A program made the position numbers and the translations under genes. The notes below the pieces were generated by a model that was given only the letters and a program-made list of their open reading frames with translations, had not been told where the DNA came from and did no database searches. From Garcia nutans (taxonomy: Eukaryota > Streptophyta > Magnoliopsida > Malpighiales > Euphorbiaceae): 64,000 bases of DNA. Shown here in pieces: positions 11,590-25,700 of this stretch (its first letter is position 1; the number at the start of each line of letters is the position of its first letter). The DNA is taken from positions 620,001 through 684,000 of the forward strand of contig CANTUV010000072.1 of NCBI GenBank assembly GCA_947685225.1. The letters are read 5' to 3'.

Positions 11590-12507
11590 TGTCATTGCAC
11601 GTTTTCCTCCTTTTCAAACAAAATCCCTAGCAAATGTACCGGTTACTTTGATTTTGATTATATTTTATTATATCTATCTATCTATCTATTCAATTTTATA
11701 ATTTTAAGAAGAAACAAAATCACTGTAGATGAATAGTGATATTGCTTTCCTTTATTAATTTTACCCTTACCCTTATATATATATTAAAAATAAAACCTTT
11801 TGCATTTAATATAAAATATTAGTCTCTATCATCAATTTTAATTTATTAGTCTATATCATCAATTTTAGTTTATACTAGAATGACATTCTTGCATTTCTTC
11901 GAGGATATATAGAAATTAAGAATAAGATATTATCAATTAAGTATAAATAAGTAAAATATTAATATAATTGTCATAAGATATTATCAAATGAGTGTAGATA
12001 ATTAAACGGTATAATTATTTAATGTTATTTATAAATACTATTTTTGTTTCTATCATGTTTTATTTGTTACTCGATTTAAATATTTTAGTTGGTCAATTTT
12101 ACAAAAAATATATATAAAAACATAAAAGTATGCATATTTTTTAAATAAATTCAGCGGGGTCCATTATATATTGGCTACACCCAACATCACATCATATTTC
12201 TATTAGTATTAATCTACATTGTACATTTTTTCCATTTACGTTAATTTACTATTATAATTATAGTTAATTACGTGTAAATCAATAGGTGCATATATAATAT
12301 TACAATGAACAAATTAAAAAAAAGATATAATAAAAAGCACAGAATTATTAATAAAAAAGTGCTTAATATTATATTAGAAATTTCTTAAATTTATATTATA
12401 TATGGCTATGGGTTGACCTGGCCATAAAATAAGCTTAGGTGCTTATCAATGACTTATTGGACAATTACATCCATCTCTCTTAGATTTAGTTTTGTACAAA
12501 TTTTGGA

Positions 12508-12654
12508 TCACCCTCTTCCAATCCAAGCGTATAATATTTTAGCTTTTTCTCCAACATTGGCATTCACTTGAATGCCAAAGGAGTTGATGCCATCTTCAAA
12601 ATTGATGATCCAAGTCCTTAGTTCTTCAATGTCACCATCCTTTATTGTGTACAT
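12508..12654 (-). pseudogene. Unidentified short minus-strand ORF fragment
   Basis: A 48-residue frame starts MYTIKDGDIEELRTWI and ends ILYAWIGRG before a TGA. Its amino-acid composition is protein-like. The preceding bases read AISPKF in the same frame after a possible splice acceptor. I do not recognise the family. It may belong to the same broken unit as the GRF pseudogene or the fragment at 13985-14395. Confidence 0.25.
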
Positions 12655-13984
12655 ATGATGCTTCTAAAATTTTGGCGAAATAGCCTACATATAAAGAAAA
12701 CAAATAGAATAAAATATTTGATGTCAAATAAGTGCAAATTAATTAGAAGAAATTAAGGGTAGAAGATATATACATACCACAACTTGGTTCCAATATTCAC
12801 CCTCGAGTGTGGTTCATAGCCTATTATCAAAATCAACTTCAGATTCATCAGAGGAAGAAAAGGGATATTCCGACTTTAATGAATTGGAGCCCAGGAATTA
12901 ATGAATTGGAGCCCATGGATTTCGTAGATGAAGCCATTGAGGTATATATACATATATAAGAGTTTGTATTAAAAAAGAGTATTCTACAAATGAAGAGTAA
13001 AGTAATTTATATATAAAAAGACTTTATGAATAAGGGGTTCAATCTGAGTGATGAAGGTAATATATTTGATATAGGGATATACATATATATACACTTAGTA
13101 GTAGTTTAATCAACGAGTATGAAACACTGCTAAGAACTCATTACATTGGAAAAAGAGTTTTTAATTAACTACTATCAATATTCTAGAATAATTAGTTATT
13201 ACATTGTGCATATTATAGATTTGAGTGCCATTCATTAGACTTAGTGGATATCATAATATATACAAGTAATTTAATCCAACTACCATTGTTATGTAATATA
13301 ATGAACTGTATTTCCTTGACAGGTCACTGCTATTTTGTCATATAACGCTGCATTTTACTTAAACGATTCTATTATTTGCATATCTAATAATATATTGTTG
13401 TGGCATAATAATATGTGTTATTTAATAAAATTGATTAAGACAAACAAATGTATAACTTAACTTTATTAGCTGTTTTTTGATTATTTTTTTAAATAAATGG
13501 TAAATAACATCTATATGTAAAAAAAATACATATGATTTTCAGCTAAACAAAAAAAAAAGGTGTCGTTTAAAGATATAACTATGGGCAGTTACTCATTATA
13601 AATTGCGAAAAGTTGTAGGTTAATGGGGACACATGCATAATTGTATAAAATATTACCGATACATATCGGTCATGTTAGTGGAAAAAGAATGTGGTGCAAT
13701 GATGTAAATTGTTGGAAACTGTTATTTATAATCAATATTTTGACTTTGACTGCCGAAGTAACAATGACGGTGACAGTGATTGACATAACGCATTTTATCT
13801 TTACGTTAAATGCTGATGTAAAAGAAACAAAAGAAATGAGGAAATAATAATGTTACTTACATCCAAAATAAATTGCAATATTAGAAAATATGATAGTTCT
13901 TCATAACATACAAACTAAAATCATCATATTAGTTAAAATATGTTTTAATACAATCGATACTTACCTAGACAATCTGCCTTGTTG

Positions 13985-14395
13985 ACTCTAATTATTATAT
14001 GGGGTTTAGGCCACTATCCTACCACAAGAAGGACTCCATCAAACTTTTTGAGATCCAGATAGTTGAATACCTCATTCTATCCTGTTTCTAACCTCGTTCT
14101 AGTGTACCCCATATGATATCTCCTGACAATATCCACTGGTAAAAAGTGAACATCAAGAAACAAGGCAAAAGATACTACATCAATTATGGCCCGGTCACTA
14201 TCACCAAGCACTTGTTCCAGATGTTGTAAGTTATAGTTCCACACATAAAGAAGAATTAAAATGACACATAAAGTGGAAACAAATAAAAAAATATGAGTAA
14301 CAAAAATAACATACCACTTTGTGGTTCCAATCCATGGTGTCTAGACGAATCCAAAGAATGTTGTTAACAACATCATCATCCATTTCTCAGTTTTT
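13985..14395 (-). pseudogene. Unidentified minus-strand gene fragment
   Basis: The minus strand reads MDDDVVNNILWIRLDTMDWN, then an AT-rich gap, then LEQVLGDSDRAIIDVVSFAL with FLPVDIVRRYHMGYTRTRLE and, after a stop, FNYLDLKKFDGVLLVV. The composition is protein-like and the gap resembles an intron. The family is unknown to me; a transposon-borne protein is one possibility. Confidence 0.3.
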
Positions 14396-14609
14396 GTTTG
14401 ACTAGTAAGCACAGATAAAATCATGTCTTTTATTCTAAGCAATTTTGTTTGACGAATCCAAAGAATGCTTGCAAATGACACTATTCCATTGCCATTCTCG
14501 ATGTTTGTTTGTCCAGACAAGTTAAACTGATTAGTGTGTTTACGATGTCATTTCATTTCTTATTCCCTTTATGTACAGACACGTTTATTCAGGATGACAC
14601 AATCCAATT

Positions 14610-15066
14610 TGTAACACCCTTATATCCCATATACGTAAGTATATACACCTTGTATATGCAACATATGTATACAATATATAAGAATGCCACCGTTACTAGT
14701 TCTTTCAAAATTCTTCTTTATCAAGAAAATACTGAAATCTTTATAACATGCTTCTATAAGTAAATAAAATATTCATTAATTGATTTAATATTGAAAATAC
14801 ATATTTTAATGAAAAATCTGTGAGAAAAATTCGCCAGAGTTTTGTCTATAAATTTGGATAATCCCAAAAATATCAAATTTCACAACCTACACAAAATGAA
14901 TTTAACACTTCCAAAATATAATTCCACACTTCCTCCATACATAAAATATTCTCCTATTTACTATTTATAATAATATTTATCATAATTAAGTTCTTATATA
15001 AATATATTTATATAATCATTTCAAGTCATTAAAACAAAACCAAGTATTATGTTTCAGTTTACATAA
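14610..15066 (-). mobile_element. Chromovirus LTR, 3' end (probable C LTR, part 1)
   Basis: The plus strand starts tgtaacacccttatatccca, the reverse of a gggtgttaca LTR end like those of A, B, D and J. The LTR is cut at 15067 by solo LTR D, whose target duplication is cataa, and resumes at 35307. It is on the minus strand, like the C gag-pol relic at 44882-47806, so it is probably C's 3' LTR. The 5 bases outside it are caatt. Confidence 0.55.
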
Positions 15067-16334
15067 TGTAATGCCCTGATTTTTATTGAATCTATTATAC
15101 ATTTGTAGTGAGAGAATGATAATGGTTTTGATAGAAGAGATGGAAATATAAATAACATATATATCATATATAAAAGATTAAATATAAATGGTAAGATAGT
15201 GAAAGAGTAAAAAGTAAAATGTTAAAATATAAAATAATATTATTTTAAATAAAATCTTAATTAAATAATATATATTTAGTTAGTGGAAAAGTATGGAAAA
15301 GCCAAAAATTTCTAGAATTTTCATTTCTTCTCCTTCCTTCTCCTTTCTTCTTGTCTTGGCCAATTTTCATGGATCTTGAGAGAGGAAGATTTTCATCCTT
15401 TAAATTAACAAGAAAATTTAGTTAGCTTTACACAAGGATTGAAGGAAGCTTGAGTTTTAATTCAAGTAACAAGTAAGTTTCTTAAATTTTGATGATTCTT
15501 TTTAGTAGGATTGATATGAGAATTGGGATTTAATGAAACATATGGAAAGTTAAAAAGGGATTTATAGATGCTTATATGAGTTATTAATTTCATCTTTGAA
15601 ATTATAATTGATTAAGGGTTGATTGAATTGAGTGAAAGTGTAATGGTCAAGATTTTAATCAGGGACATTTTAACAAATATTGAAAAATGCATAGTGTATA
15701 GTGACAAAAGTGTGTTGGATAAATGCTACACGTAAAGAATAGTACATTGTGTAGCTTAAAACTTTATTGAAAAGAGTATTTTTACTGTTTTACGAGATTA
15801 AAACTCGATTTAAAATCAACGGTTAAGAATGAGGGCGCACCATAGTTATTATGAGCCTACCCTCGCTAGATTAAAAAAAATATATATGTGCATATGTGTG
15901 TGTGTGTGGAGAAGTTTCTGATTTCTTCTTCTCTCCACGCCATCATCATCATCTTCACTTCTTTCTTCTTCTTTCTTTCCATGAGTTGAATCAAAACATA
16001 AGATTAAGTTGGAAAAGTGGTGATTATCAACAAGGTATGTGCTTTTGATTTATATTTTATAAAAATATGACTTTTTACAAGTTTAAATGATTTAATTGAT
16101 TGATTAAGTTATGTATAAAGATATATTGATGAGAAGTGAAGGATTTGATTATGTTTTTATCCATATGAAATGGTTAAAAGTTTAATCAAGTGAAGGTATT
16201 TGATATGAACACTTTTTATGTCAAAATATTGAGTTTGATCAATTATTATCTTAGATCTTCAATATGTTTGTGTTTAATGAAGTTAAAAGTGCAGAATACA
16301 TGATTTTACTTCGAAAACAATCCCGAAATCAATG

Positions 16335-16535
16335 CCACGACCGTGGCCCTTGAGTGCCACGACCGTGGGATTGAAAGTGATGTTGATTCTTCAAAAAAAT
16401 TCGAGAGAACAGAAGAGTTTGAGATGCCAGGACCGTGGCCCTTGAAGGCCACGACTGTGGGGTCTTCAAAATTATTTTACAGCTTCATTTTGGATCCCAC
16501 GGGCGTGGGGTTGAGATGCCACGGCCGTGGGGTAC
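16335..16535. repeat. Palindrome cluster ccacgaccgtgg in A 5' LTR
   Basis: About six imperfect copies of a 12-bp palindrome (ccacg-n-ccgtgg type) lie within 200 bp, at about 16335, 16357, 16427, 16449, 16497 and 16519. The GC-rich cluster contrasts with the AT-rich LTR. The copy in the 3' LTR (31722-31910) lacks one palindrome through a 23-bp indel. Confidence 0.85.
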
Positions 16536-17833
16536 CTAAATAGTGTTTTTGGCTTGTAATTTGTGATCTACGGGCCTCGTATGAGACTAATATGTGAATA
16601 ATTGTATTGAAACTTCATGTTTATGTGTTAAATGCACGAAAAAGAGTGAGAAACTTGAGATAAGTGACAAATATATATATCATACTAAATGTTGATAAGA
16701 GTAATGTACTAATGAAATGATTTCACCAAGTGAAATATAAATAAGTGCTTATATAAACAAGTGAGTGTTTATATAAACAAGTGTTAATCAATGACATGAG
16801 ACTAATATGTGTATAGTCCATACTTTTGTGTTAATGTGTTAAATGTATGAAAATGAGTGATAAACTTTAGATACGTGACACATATATATATCCTATCAAA
16901 AGTTGATAAGAGTATAGTACCAATGAAATGAAATAAACAATGTATTGTTCATCAAAATTAATGAATTGCCCAAATCATATTAAATTTATATCTAGCTTTG
17001 GATTGAATGGCTAACCAGAAGATGGATAGCCACAGTGATAGTGGGCACCTCGTGCCTTTAGTGGACACCTTGTGTTATCAGTGAAAGTGGGCATAATTGC
17101 CATTATAAATTCTTGAGATTGCTACACTAACATGTTATCCAAACCTATGATCTAAGTTTAGTATGTTTGGGCATAATTAATAAAAGTATATGTGAACACG
17201 GTAGTGTCACTAATGAAAGAAATGTAAAATCATAGATAAGTCAAGTACTTAAAATTGAAGTATTGTGTTCCAGTGTAAAAGTGATTGGTAATAAATATAT
17301 TAATGCTTATACGTGAAAGTTCTAATGAACGTAATGGAAATGTTATGCTCAATGTATTGAGTTAATCAAATGATTGAAAGTGTATATAATGCTGTGAAAT
17401 ACAAAGTGCTCCAAAGTATATCAAATGATTGAAAGTGTATAACATGATGTGAGATACAAAGTACTATAAAGTATAGTAATAGATGTAAGTGCTGAAAAGT
17501 ATAGATTGAATGAAATGATCCTATATGTGAACTTGAAAAGGAAGAATTATTGAAAAACAAAATAATGTATTGTGAACAATGATATCAAATGAGAAAACAA
17601 GTATTGAATAAAATGATTCTTAATGAGACAAGCTGCAATACTGAAAGTAGTGTATTATATGATAACTTTTATGCAGGGATAGTTATTATTTTGTATAATC
17701 AGCATGGTATGTTGATTTATTGCTGAAATGAGTTAATATATTGAAATACTCCTTAAAACTAAGTGTTATTACTATATTTTCATAAGTATATTTCTTTAAT
17801 ATTAAGTGTTAAAATTTGTGTATACAAGCACCA

Positions 17834-17848
17834 CTAAGCTTTGCTTAG
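17834..17848. repeat. Conserved LTR stem-loop (A 5' LTR)
   Basis: ctaagc-ttt-gcttag is a perfect 6-bp inverted repeat followed by gcgtg and, after about 20 bases, cgcaggt. Equivalent structures occur in every chromovirus-type LTR in the window: 22186, 29352, 33204, 34733, 35454 and 62867. Confidence 0.75.
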
Positions 17849-18311
17849 CGTGTTAGAATTGTTTTCTGACACGCAGGTATCAGGACATCGGAGCAAGATA
17901 AGAACATATGAAGATCTTGTGTTTATTGTATTCATAAGTTATAAGGTGTATGTATATAGATACTTTAGTTTGGCCATTTGAGAGATTGTATAAATGTGTA
18001 AACATAATAAGTTTTATGTATTTAGAGAATGAAGTTTGAGAATTCTAGTGAATGAATATATTGAAAGAAATGTATTGTTTATTTATTTGATTTGATGAAC
18101 TTATAAAGTTTATCTGATCGATATTGGAGATATTAAAAATTGGTCTAAATGTTGGACTTTAAGTGTTGTGATATGCATATTGTATTATTATATCAAAAAA
18201 ATTTTATTTATGATGAGAGTTTTCTAAGAATTGATTGGAGCGTGAACAATGTATAGCATAACATTCTCTGATAGTTTTTATATAAGAATTGTCAGAGGAT
18301 GTTACATTTAG

Positions 18312-18323
18312 TGGTATCAGAGC
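18312..18323 (+). promoter_or_regulatory. Primer-binding site of element A
   Basis: tggtatcagagc lies five bases after the 5' LTR. It is complementary to the 3' end of initiator tRNA-Met, the usual primer of chromoviruses and many plant LTR elements. Confidence 0.9.
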
Positions 18324-20269
18324 GTGGTTTAGGCGTTTCTGGAATGTGGAGTTATGGGAGAAGTGAAATGTAATTTTCTAAGTTATGTGAAGTGAAGAAG
18401 TGAATATGTGTTGTGGTACAATTGATATTCCATATTTTTATGGTAATAGAATGTTTACTAAGAATTGATTGACAATTCATAATGTGTTGTTTGGAGTGCA
18501 CTAGATCTATTTGTGATAAAGAATGATGTGAAAAGAAAACAAGATATGAATAGTGAAAGAGATATGTCAAAGTAACACAGTGGAAATGTAATAATTTATT
18601 GGAATTTGAGGAATGAATTATGATAGAGAGATAAATTTTGAGCATGAAATTTCTTGCAAGAATGAGAATTGTCATGTTGTACAACATTAAGTATTGATGT
18701 TCTACATTAAGTGAGTGAATATATGACTGTCAAAGTGGAGTGACTACGATATGAGAGCATTTGAAACTGATAGTGATAAGGTTAAATAAGCCTTAATAAG
18801 AGTAATATTAAATCCTAGTATGGATAATATCCGTATAGTGGAAAAAGAGTTCGAAGAGGTAAGAAATTATGAAAATACCCTTATAGCTCGAAATGAATTT
18901 GAGCTGTACTTTGAATGTGAAATATGGATAATGGAGTGTTAAAGTGTCAAAAGTAATTATTTTTTTAATGTTTCAACATTAAGGATTGATGTGATAGTTA
19001 AATGAAAACACGTGAATGTATAGAAACTATTGTACAAGTGAGTATATTGTATAAAAGTCCTAAAATTTATTGAAAGATTGTTAGTGTCTATTATTATCTT
19101 CTAAAAATCATCAAAACAAAAATTGAAATGAAAAGTAATGGAAGAGTATTGGTAAAGAGGCTAGTGCTTGAATACCACTTAGTGTGCTATTTATTGAAAT
19201 CATCTTGATTTTGTATTATGAAAAGAGATTTGTGAATTAATAAAACACCAGTACTTGTGAAAGATATGATGTAGTAAATAATTGTGAAAAAAAAATAAGA
19301 GTATAAAACTTTACTTCTATGATAGTAAAGTTCTCCGTGCAATATGTAAATGTGTATTTAACTAGAATAATGATTAAATCTATCATTGAATCATTTAAAA
19401 GTTAATATCCAGTTGTGAAAGAAAATAAGGTTAATTAGGGTTATGGAAATTGAGATTTGAATTGGATAGTGCATGGAAGAGTTGGATCTTGTTCCTCAAT
19501 TTGTATGAGTTAAATTAAGGATTACTTATTGATTAAATCATGAAAAGCAATTCTAGTAGTGATATGCATGATTATTTGTATAGTCATGCATATGCTTGTG
19601 TAAATGTCTATTCTGCAAACTTTGAGAAGAAATTCCAATATTGAGGTGCATGATCATTTATATGGACATGCATATATTTGTGCCCTTAAAATTGTGAAAG
19701 GCAATTTCAGTAGAGACGTGCAAGACCATTCGCATGGTTATGTATTTGGCTATGTATACTTCTGTTCTACAAAAGTTTAGTAATGTGTATACTTTCACAG
19801 AGTAGAGTTTATCGGTGAAATTAGTAGTGAATTAATGACTACATCTTGAAAATAGTTATAAGTGATAAAAGATTGCTTATAAGATTGAAATGAAATCAAT
19901 CCATTAAATGATGAAACTGAAATGTGAAGAGAACGTGAGGAAAGAATGAACAAATGTAATTGGATATGTGAAAGAAGAAAGATAAAAGACAATTGCAAGT
20001 GATTAGTGGATTTAACATCTTCATGATGAAATAAGATAATTTCTGAAGTAAAGTGAAAAGCATGATAGATTGATAAATCAGTAATGATTGTACATAATGT
20101 GAAGAGAAAGTTAATGAAACTAAAGAGGTACATACAAATTGATTGAGTAATGAAAGTAAGAATGTGAGATTTATATATTGTGTACTGATAAAATATGTGA
20201 TAGTAACATTGATTAGTGATTAAAGACAAGGTAGAGATTATATATATAGAAGTGTTAAAGAGTTGGTTA
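18324..20269. other. Element A internal region, left part, non-coding
   Basis: AT-rich sequence without recognisable retrotransposon domains on either strand. The long minus-strand frames at 18352-18687 and 19795-20229 are low-complexity, lack homology I recognise and are treated as chance. Three phrases containing catgcatat or a variant recur about 60-70 bases apart near 19560-19700. Confidence 0.6.
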
Positions 20270-20274
20270 ATACT

Positions 20275-22569
20275 TGTAATATCCCAATGTGTGCCCTAGA
20301 AGTTTGGATATAATTGTTGTTTGTTTGAATTTTGTGTATATGTTATGTTGATAAGAAAAGAAATTGAAAAGAGAATGTTTATGTATTGTTTTAAAAAAAA
20401 AGGAAAGTCATGTGTAGAGAGAAAGTGTATATGTTGGGTATATGGTTATATATATAACATATACATTAGTCAAAAGGGATGGTCAATGGAAGAGGATATT
20501 TATGTGTGATATGTGAAATTTCTTTAATGGGCATATAAGTGACAAAGGTTAAGTTAAATGGATGAGGGCATTTAGGTAATTGCTTGGCTAGAATTGCTTG
20601 GTGGAGATTTAAAGAAGAAAAGAAGTTGACTTGTGTTTATTTTTCTTTTCTTCTCATTTGTGTGCCGGCTATCCAAGAAAAGAGAGAGCAAGAGAGGTGT
20701 TCTAAATGCTAGAATCAAATTGAAGGAAGAATCAAAGGATTAAGTTGGAGATTTGTGAAATTTCTTCATTTAAGGTAAGTACTCTCTTGTTTTCCTTTGT
20801 TATTTTGAAGTGGTGTTTGAGGTGATTTATAAATTGTTGATTTTATGAATAAGTATGTTTAAGATGTGTTCATAAGTGTTAAAATTGATTGTAAGTTAAA
20901 AGGTTGAATTGGTGTTGGTTTTGGTTTGAAGATGGTAAGTTAAGGGTGATGTTTGGTTTTAGGGTTTTGAAGTGGTAAGTGATTAATTGTATGGTTAATA
21001 TAGTGTTAATGTGAATATTGTGATGAATATGTAAAATATGTGTTAATAACATTGATTATATCCATTTGAATGAGGTTAAGTTGTGTATAATGTGTTCTTG
21101 ATTCAATTAGAAGAGTTTTGGCTATGTTTAGGGTTTATTCATGAGAGACACGGCCAAACCTAAGAAGAGACGCGGCCAAAACTAAATATTTTTGGGAGAC
21201 ACGGCCAAGTCTATGGAATTTGGCCGTGTTGGATGATTTTTGGAGAAGACACGGCCGTGTCCCTTGCCCATGTTTGCTTCTGTTGCTTTTGGTTGAGAGA
21301 CACGGCCACAAGCTTGGCCATGTCCCTTGAGTGTGTTGGCCACTGTGATTTTTCCTTGCTCTTCTTACATGGTTGAGATTGAACTTACATTTGATAATGC
21401 ATATGATACTATATGAACAAGGCTATGTATTATGCATTGTGAATCTTGTGAATGGTAATGTGTATATGAATAATGTACTTTGAAATGCTATATTAATGAG
21501 GCTATATGTATAATATGAATGGAGATATGAAATGATATGAGGCCATTGTGATTTGGCTATGATGATTCCATTGAAAGAACATAAGGCATGTTTGCCTAAT
21601 TGATGATGAGAATTGAGAATGAGATAATAAATGAATTGTGTGTCTAATGTGTTATTCATTTTCAGAGTTTTGTTGTTGGTGGCATGCCTATTGGTAACAT
21701 TCTCTTGAAGTTAGGTTGGATTTGATCCTTGAAGCCTAATTGAGATGTTACAACCCTTGAAGCTAGGTTGGGTTGGTTCTTGAAGCCAAGTTGGGTTGAT
21801 ACTTAGCATGCTTTGTTCCCCTTGAAGCTTGGTTGAACCTAAATCCTTGAAGCCTAGTTGGGTTTATGATAATGATAAATGTGATAATAAAACCAAAGCA
21901 TTAACTCTGAAAATTGAATGGCATATTAGAGTGTTTTGGGCCCATGCTTGTCTTTGTATATAATGTGATTCTTGAATGGTAAAATCAATGGAACTATGAA
22001 GATGTAATATGAATATTGTTATGACATTGAATGTAGTATGATGTGGTAATGTGATGTGCTTCTATGTGTATGGTTTATGAAATATAAAGGTATGATGTTA
22101 GCTTTTCACTTATGATGTTAACTTTATGATTTAGATGTGTAACATTACTTTGCCTTAAAGTATAATGTTGGTATATTTTGTACTACTAAGCCGATGGCTA
22201 AGCGCGATAGTGTTTGATCGCGCAGGTGACAGACTTGAACCTGAGAGCTCCTCGAGACCAAGTGAGACTAGACATTGAGGATTTTTCTTTTGGGACTTAA
22301 AGATCAGAGAAGAGCTGCCAATCATGTATATATTCTATGTTTTGTAAACTTTGATTTATAACATATTTGTAATAACTTCCGCTGTGAATTATTAAACATT
22401 TTATATATAGTGTCTTTTGGATTTCTTTTATTTGTTTGAGGTTGGTTTCACTTATTTACAAAGATATTTGTTGTGTCTTTTTAAACCGTGGCATTTTCTA
22501 TATTCAGTATACGTATATTACGATCGTTTAAGCATGCTTGGTACGTATACAGAGTATAGAGGTGTTACA
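20275..22569 (+). repeat. 5' LTR of element B
   Basis: It begins tgtaatatcccaatgtgtgc and ends gaggtgttaca. It contains a gttatatatataac TATA-like palindrome near 20443-20458, the gacacggcc palindrome cluster (21145-21330), repeats of cttgaagc(c/t)-agttggg (21695-21870) and the ctaagcc stem (22186) with one mismatch. The frames at 21423-21659 and 22417-22623 recur in the 3' LTR and are not genes. Confidence 0.95.
21145..21330. repeat. Palindrome cluster gacacggcc in B 5' LTR
   Basis: Several (a)gacacggcc motifs occur in opposed orientations, including gacacggccgtgtc (a perfect palindrome near 21248-21261) and gacacggcc-acaagctt-ggccatgtc (21300-21323). The matching cluster in the 3' LTR is at 28311-28496. 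Confidence 0.8.
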
Positions 22570-22576
22570 ATTGTTT

Positions 22577-22589
22577 TGGTATCAGAGCC
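22577..22589 (+). promoter_or_regulatory. Primer-binding site of element B
   Basis: tggtatcagagcc, complementary to initiator tRNA-Met, lies seven bases after the 5' LTR. Confidence 0.92.
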
Positions 22590-22736
22590 TAGGTTTGAGA
22601 TTCTCAACCTAGGTCAAGTGTAAGAAAAAGAGTGTTTTGATTTTAAAAAGTGGATTTTTGAATAATATACATGTTTGGCATTGGCAGTCTCTGATATTTA
22701 ATGAGAGGTATTCTGCTGTGTTTGCAGATATAGGTT

Positions 22737-25700
22737 GTGATGGATTCTCACTCACGTCAGTCAGTCGAGGGTAGTACTGAGAGTATAGCTCCTGATGAGA
22801 TTAGAGAGGGAGCTAGAGTGGATAGTGCTGGAGAGGTACTTGCTTCTGTGTCGGGGAGACCAGCTGGTGAGGAGGTTCCGCCAGGTTGGTTTAGGCATGT
22901 GATTGATTTATTGAGGCAAGCACCAGTACAACCACCACCGCCACCCCCACAACCTTTGGTATCAGTGAGACAGTATGATAAATTAAGGAAATATGGAGCA
23001 GAAGACTTCTTGGGTACTATTGATCCAGCTGTAGCTGAGCAGTGGCTAGATAAAGTACAGAGAATATTTGTTCAATTGCAAGCCACTTCAGAGGAAAAGT
23101 TTGATTATGCAAGATCATTGTTGCAAAAGGACGCATATGACTGGTGGAAGATAGTGCCCCATGCTATGGATGATCCACCAACATTGTCCTATGCTGATTT
23201 TCTAAGAGAGTTTGAATTGAAGTATACTCCTAGGGAGTACAAAGATGTGAAGAAAATGGAGTTTCTAAGCTTGAAGAAAGATCACCGGACTGTGACGGAA
23301 TATGAGTTATAGTTTATCCGGTTGAGCCAGTATGCTGGGGGTATTATATCTGATGAGATTGATAGATGCCGGAGATTTGAGGAGGGATTGAGGCCCTCTA
23401 TCATGTGTTTGGTGGCTGGATCTAGATATCATGATTTTTCCCAGCTGGTTGCAGCAGCTAGGAGTGTGGAGAGAGCTCAGGTTATTGCAGCTGCTTCAGA
23501 GGAAGAGATCAGGGTTAGAAGGCCCCAGTTTGAGGCAGGGTCTTCGTCTGTGAAAAGAGGTAATGGAAGTTTTATTCCTCGGGTTAGTAGGAGTCAGAGG
23601 CCAGCGGGTAGGTCAGTATAGTTTCAGAGGCAGAGATCTAGACCTACAGTTTCAGTGGCGAGTGCTCCGACCCCAGTGACTCAGAGATCCACCTTACCCA
23701 TATGCATTCATTGTGGTAGGCCACATGGTGGTACTTGTTGGAAGACTGGTGTAGCAGGGGTATGTTTTAGATGTGGATCTCCCGATCATTTTGTGAGAGA
23801 TTGTCCTGAGAGACAGGAGCAGATGTCAGTGGATACTGCAGTTTCTCGACCTAGTGTGAGGGGAGGTCGAGGAGGCAGAGGTTTCGGCAGAGGAGGCAGA
23901 TCTGGGTTCAGTTCTAGAGGAGGTTCTACATCCAGGGAGAGTAGACCAGAGGAGGCTGGATCTTCTTAGAGGATTTATGTGATGCAGAGGCAACCATATG
24001 CTTCGGCAGTCATAGCTGGTACTTTTTCTTTATTTGGTATTTCAGTACTTGCTTTGATTGATCCCGGATCCACGCATTCATATATTAGTGCATCTGTTTT
24101 GCCTGTGTCTGATGTGCTTGCTGAATCCCTAGGATTTGATGTATTGGTGACAAATCCGTTAGGGCATAGTGTGATTGTTAGCAAAGTGCACCGAGATAGT
24201 GCAGTAGTGGTTCAAGGTGAGGAGTTTCTTGGAGATTTGATTGAGATGCCTTTTAAGGAATATGATGTGATCCTAGGCATGGACTGGTTATCTAGACATG
24301 GAGCTGTGGTTGACTGCCAAAAGAAAGTTGTTAACTTGAGAACCAGTGATGATAGAGAGGTGATAGTATCTAGTGAGCAGGGACAACTAGCATCTTTGTT
24401 TGTTTCAGCTGTTGCAGCTAGAAGATTGATTAGAAAAGGGTGTGATGCTTACCTTGCTTATGTTGTAGATACGAGAGTAAAGGGTTTTCAACTTGATAGT
24501 ATACCCACCGTTGTAGAGTTTCCAGATGTGTTTCCAGAGGAGTTGCCAGGGATACCTCCTGAGAGAGAGGTGGAGTTTGGTATTGAATTATTGCCTGGTA
24601 CCACTCCTATCTCTATTACTCCTTATAGAATGGCACCTGCTGAACTGAGAGAACTGAAGGTGCAGTTGCAGGAGTTGTTGGATAAAGGGTTTGTTTGCCC
24701 TAGTGTTTCACCGTGGGGAGCTCCTGTTCTGTTTGCGAAGAAGAAGGATGGTACTATGAGATTGTGTATAGATTATAGGCAATTGAACAAGGTGACTATT
24801 AAAAATAAATATCCTTTGCCTAGAATTGATGATCTCTTTGATCAATTGAAGGGTGCAGCAGTATTTTCCAAAATTGATTTGAGATCAGGGTACCATCAAT
24901 TGAGGGTCAGAGCTGAAGATGTTCCTAAGACTGCTTTTCGAACCAGGTATGGGCATTATGAGTTTCTAGTTATGCCTTTTGGTTTGACGAATGCACCTGC
25001 AGTTTTTATGGACTTGATGAATAGGGTGTTTAGGCCCTATCTGGATCAGTTTGTAGTGGTCTTTATTGATGACATTCTGGTGTATTCGTGTAATGAGGAG
25101 GAGCATGATAAGCATCTGCGGATTGTGCTGCAGATTTTGAGAGAGAAGCAATTGTTTGCTAAACTGTCAAAGTGTGAGTTTTGGCTTGACCAAGTTACTT
25201 TTCTCGGTCATATAGTTTCAGCAGAGGGTATTAGAGTTGATCCGAGTAAAGTTGAAGCTATTTTGAATTGGAGTCCACCAAAGTCTGTGACTGAAGTTAG
25301 AAGTTTTCTTGGTTTGGCAGGCTATTACCGACGGTTTGTGAAAGGATTTTCTTTGATAGCTACTCCACTTACCAGATTGCTTCAAAAGGGAGTTAGATTT
25401 GTGTGGACAGATCAGTGTCAGGCTAGCTTCGATCAGTTAAGAGAAATGTTGACTCAAGCACCTGTTCTTACTTTACCTGTGGAAGATAAACCATATGTGA
25501 TTTACAGTGATGCTTCACATAATGGTTTGGGTTGTGTTCTGATGCAAGAAGGTAAAGTTATAGCTTATGCTTCTCGACAGTTGAAACCGCATGAGCTCAA
25601 TTATCCGACCCATGATTTAGAGTTAGCAGCCATTGTGTTTGCATTGAAGATTTGGCGACACTATTTGTATGGGGAGAAGTGTTTTATCTATACAGACCAT

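Larger units (their letters stand above)
11595..14604. other. AT-rich region with unidentified fragments
   Basis: Mostly AT-rich and non-coding, with short duplications (for example aatgaattggagccca twice near 12880-12915). Two minus-strand stretches look gene-like and are listed separately. The plus-strand frames at 13641-13847 and 14509-14763 resemble nothing I know. Confidence 0.4.
15639..18306 (+). repeat. 5' LTR of element A
   Basis: It runs from tgtaatggtcaagattttaa to gaggatgttaca, 2668 bp. Landmarks are a tg-rich microsatellite (15890-15908), the ccacgaccgtgg cluster (16335-16535), cagtg/gggcac repeats (17035-17100) and the ctaagc-ttt-gcttag stem (17834-17848). It closely matches 31023-33676. 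Frames inside (e.g. 17366-17560) recur in the other LTR and are not genes. Confidence 0.92.

Noticed and set aside
18352..20229. Long minus-strand frames in element A (18352-18687, 19795-20229)
   Set aside because: The plus strand is rich in tga/atg and poor in c, so its complement lacks stops by composition. No domain or start context supports a gene.
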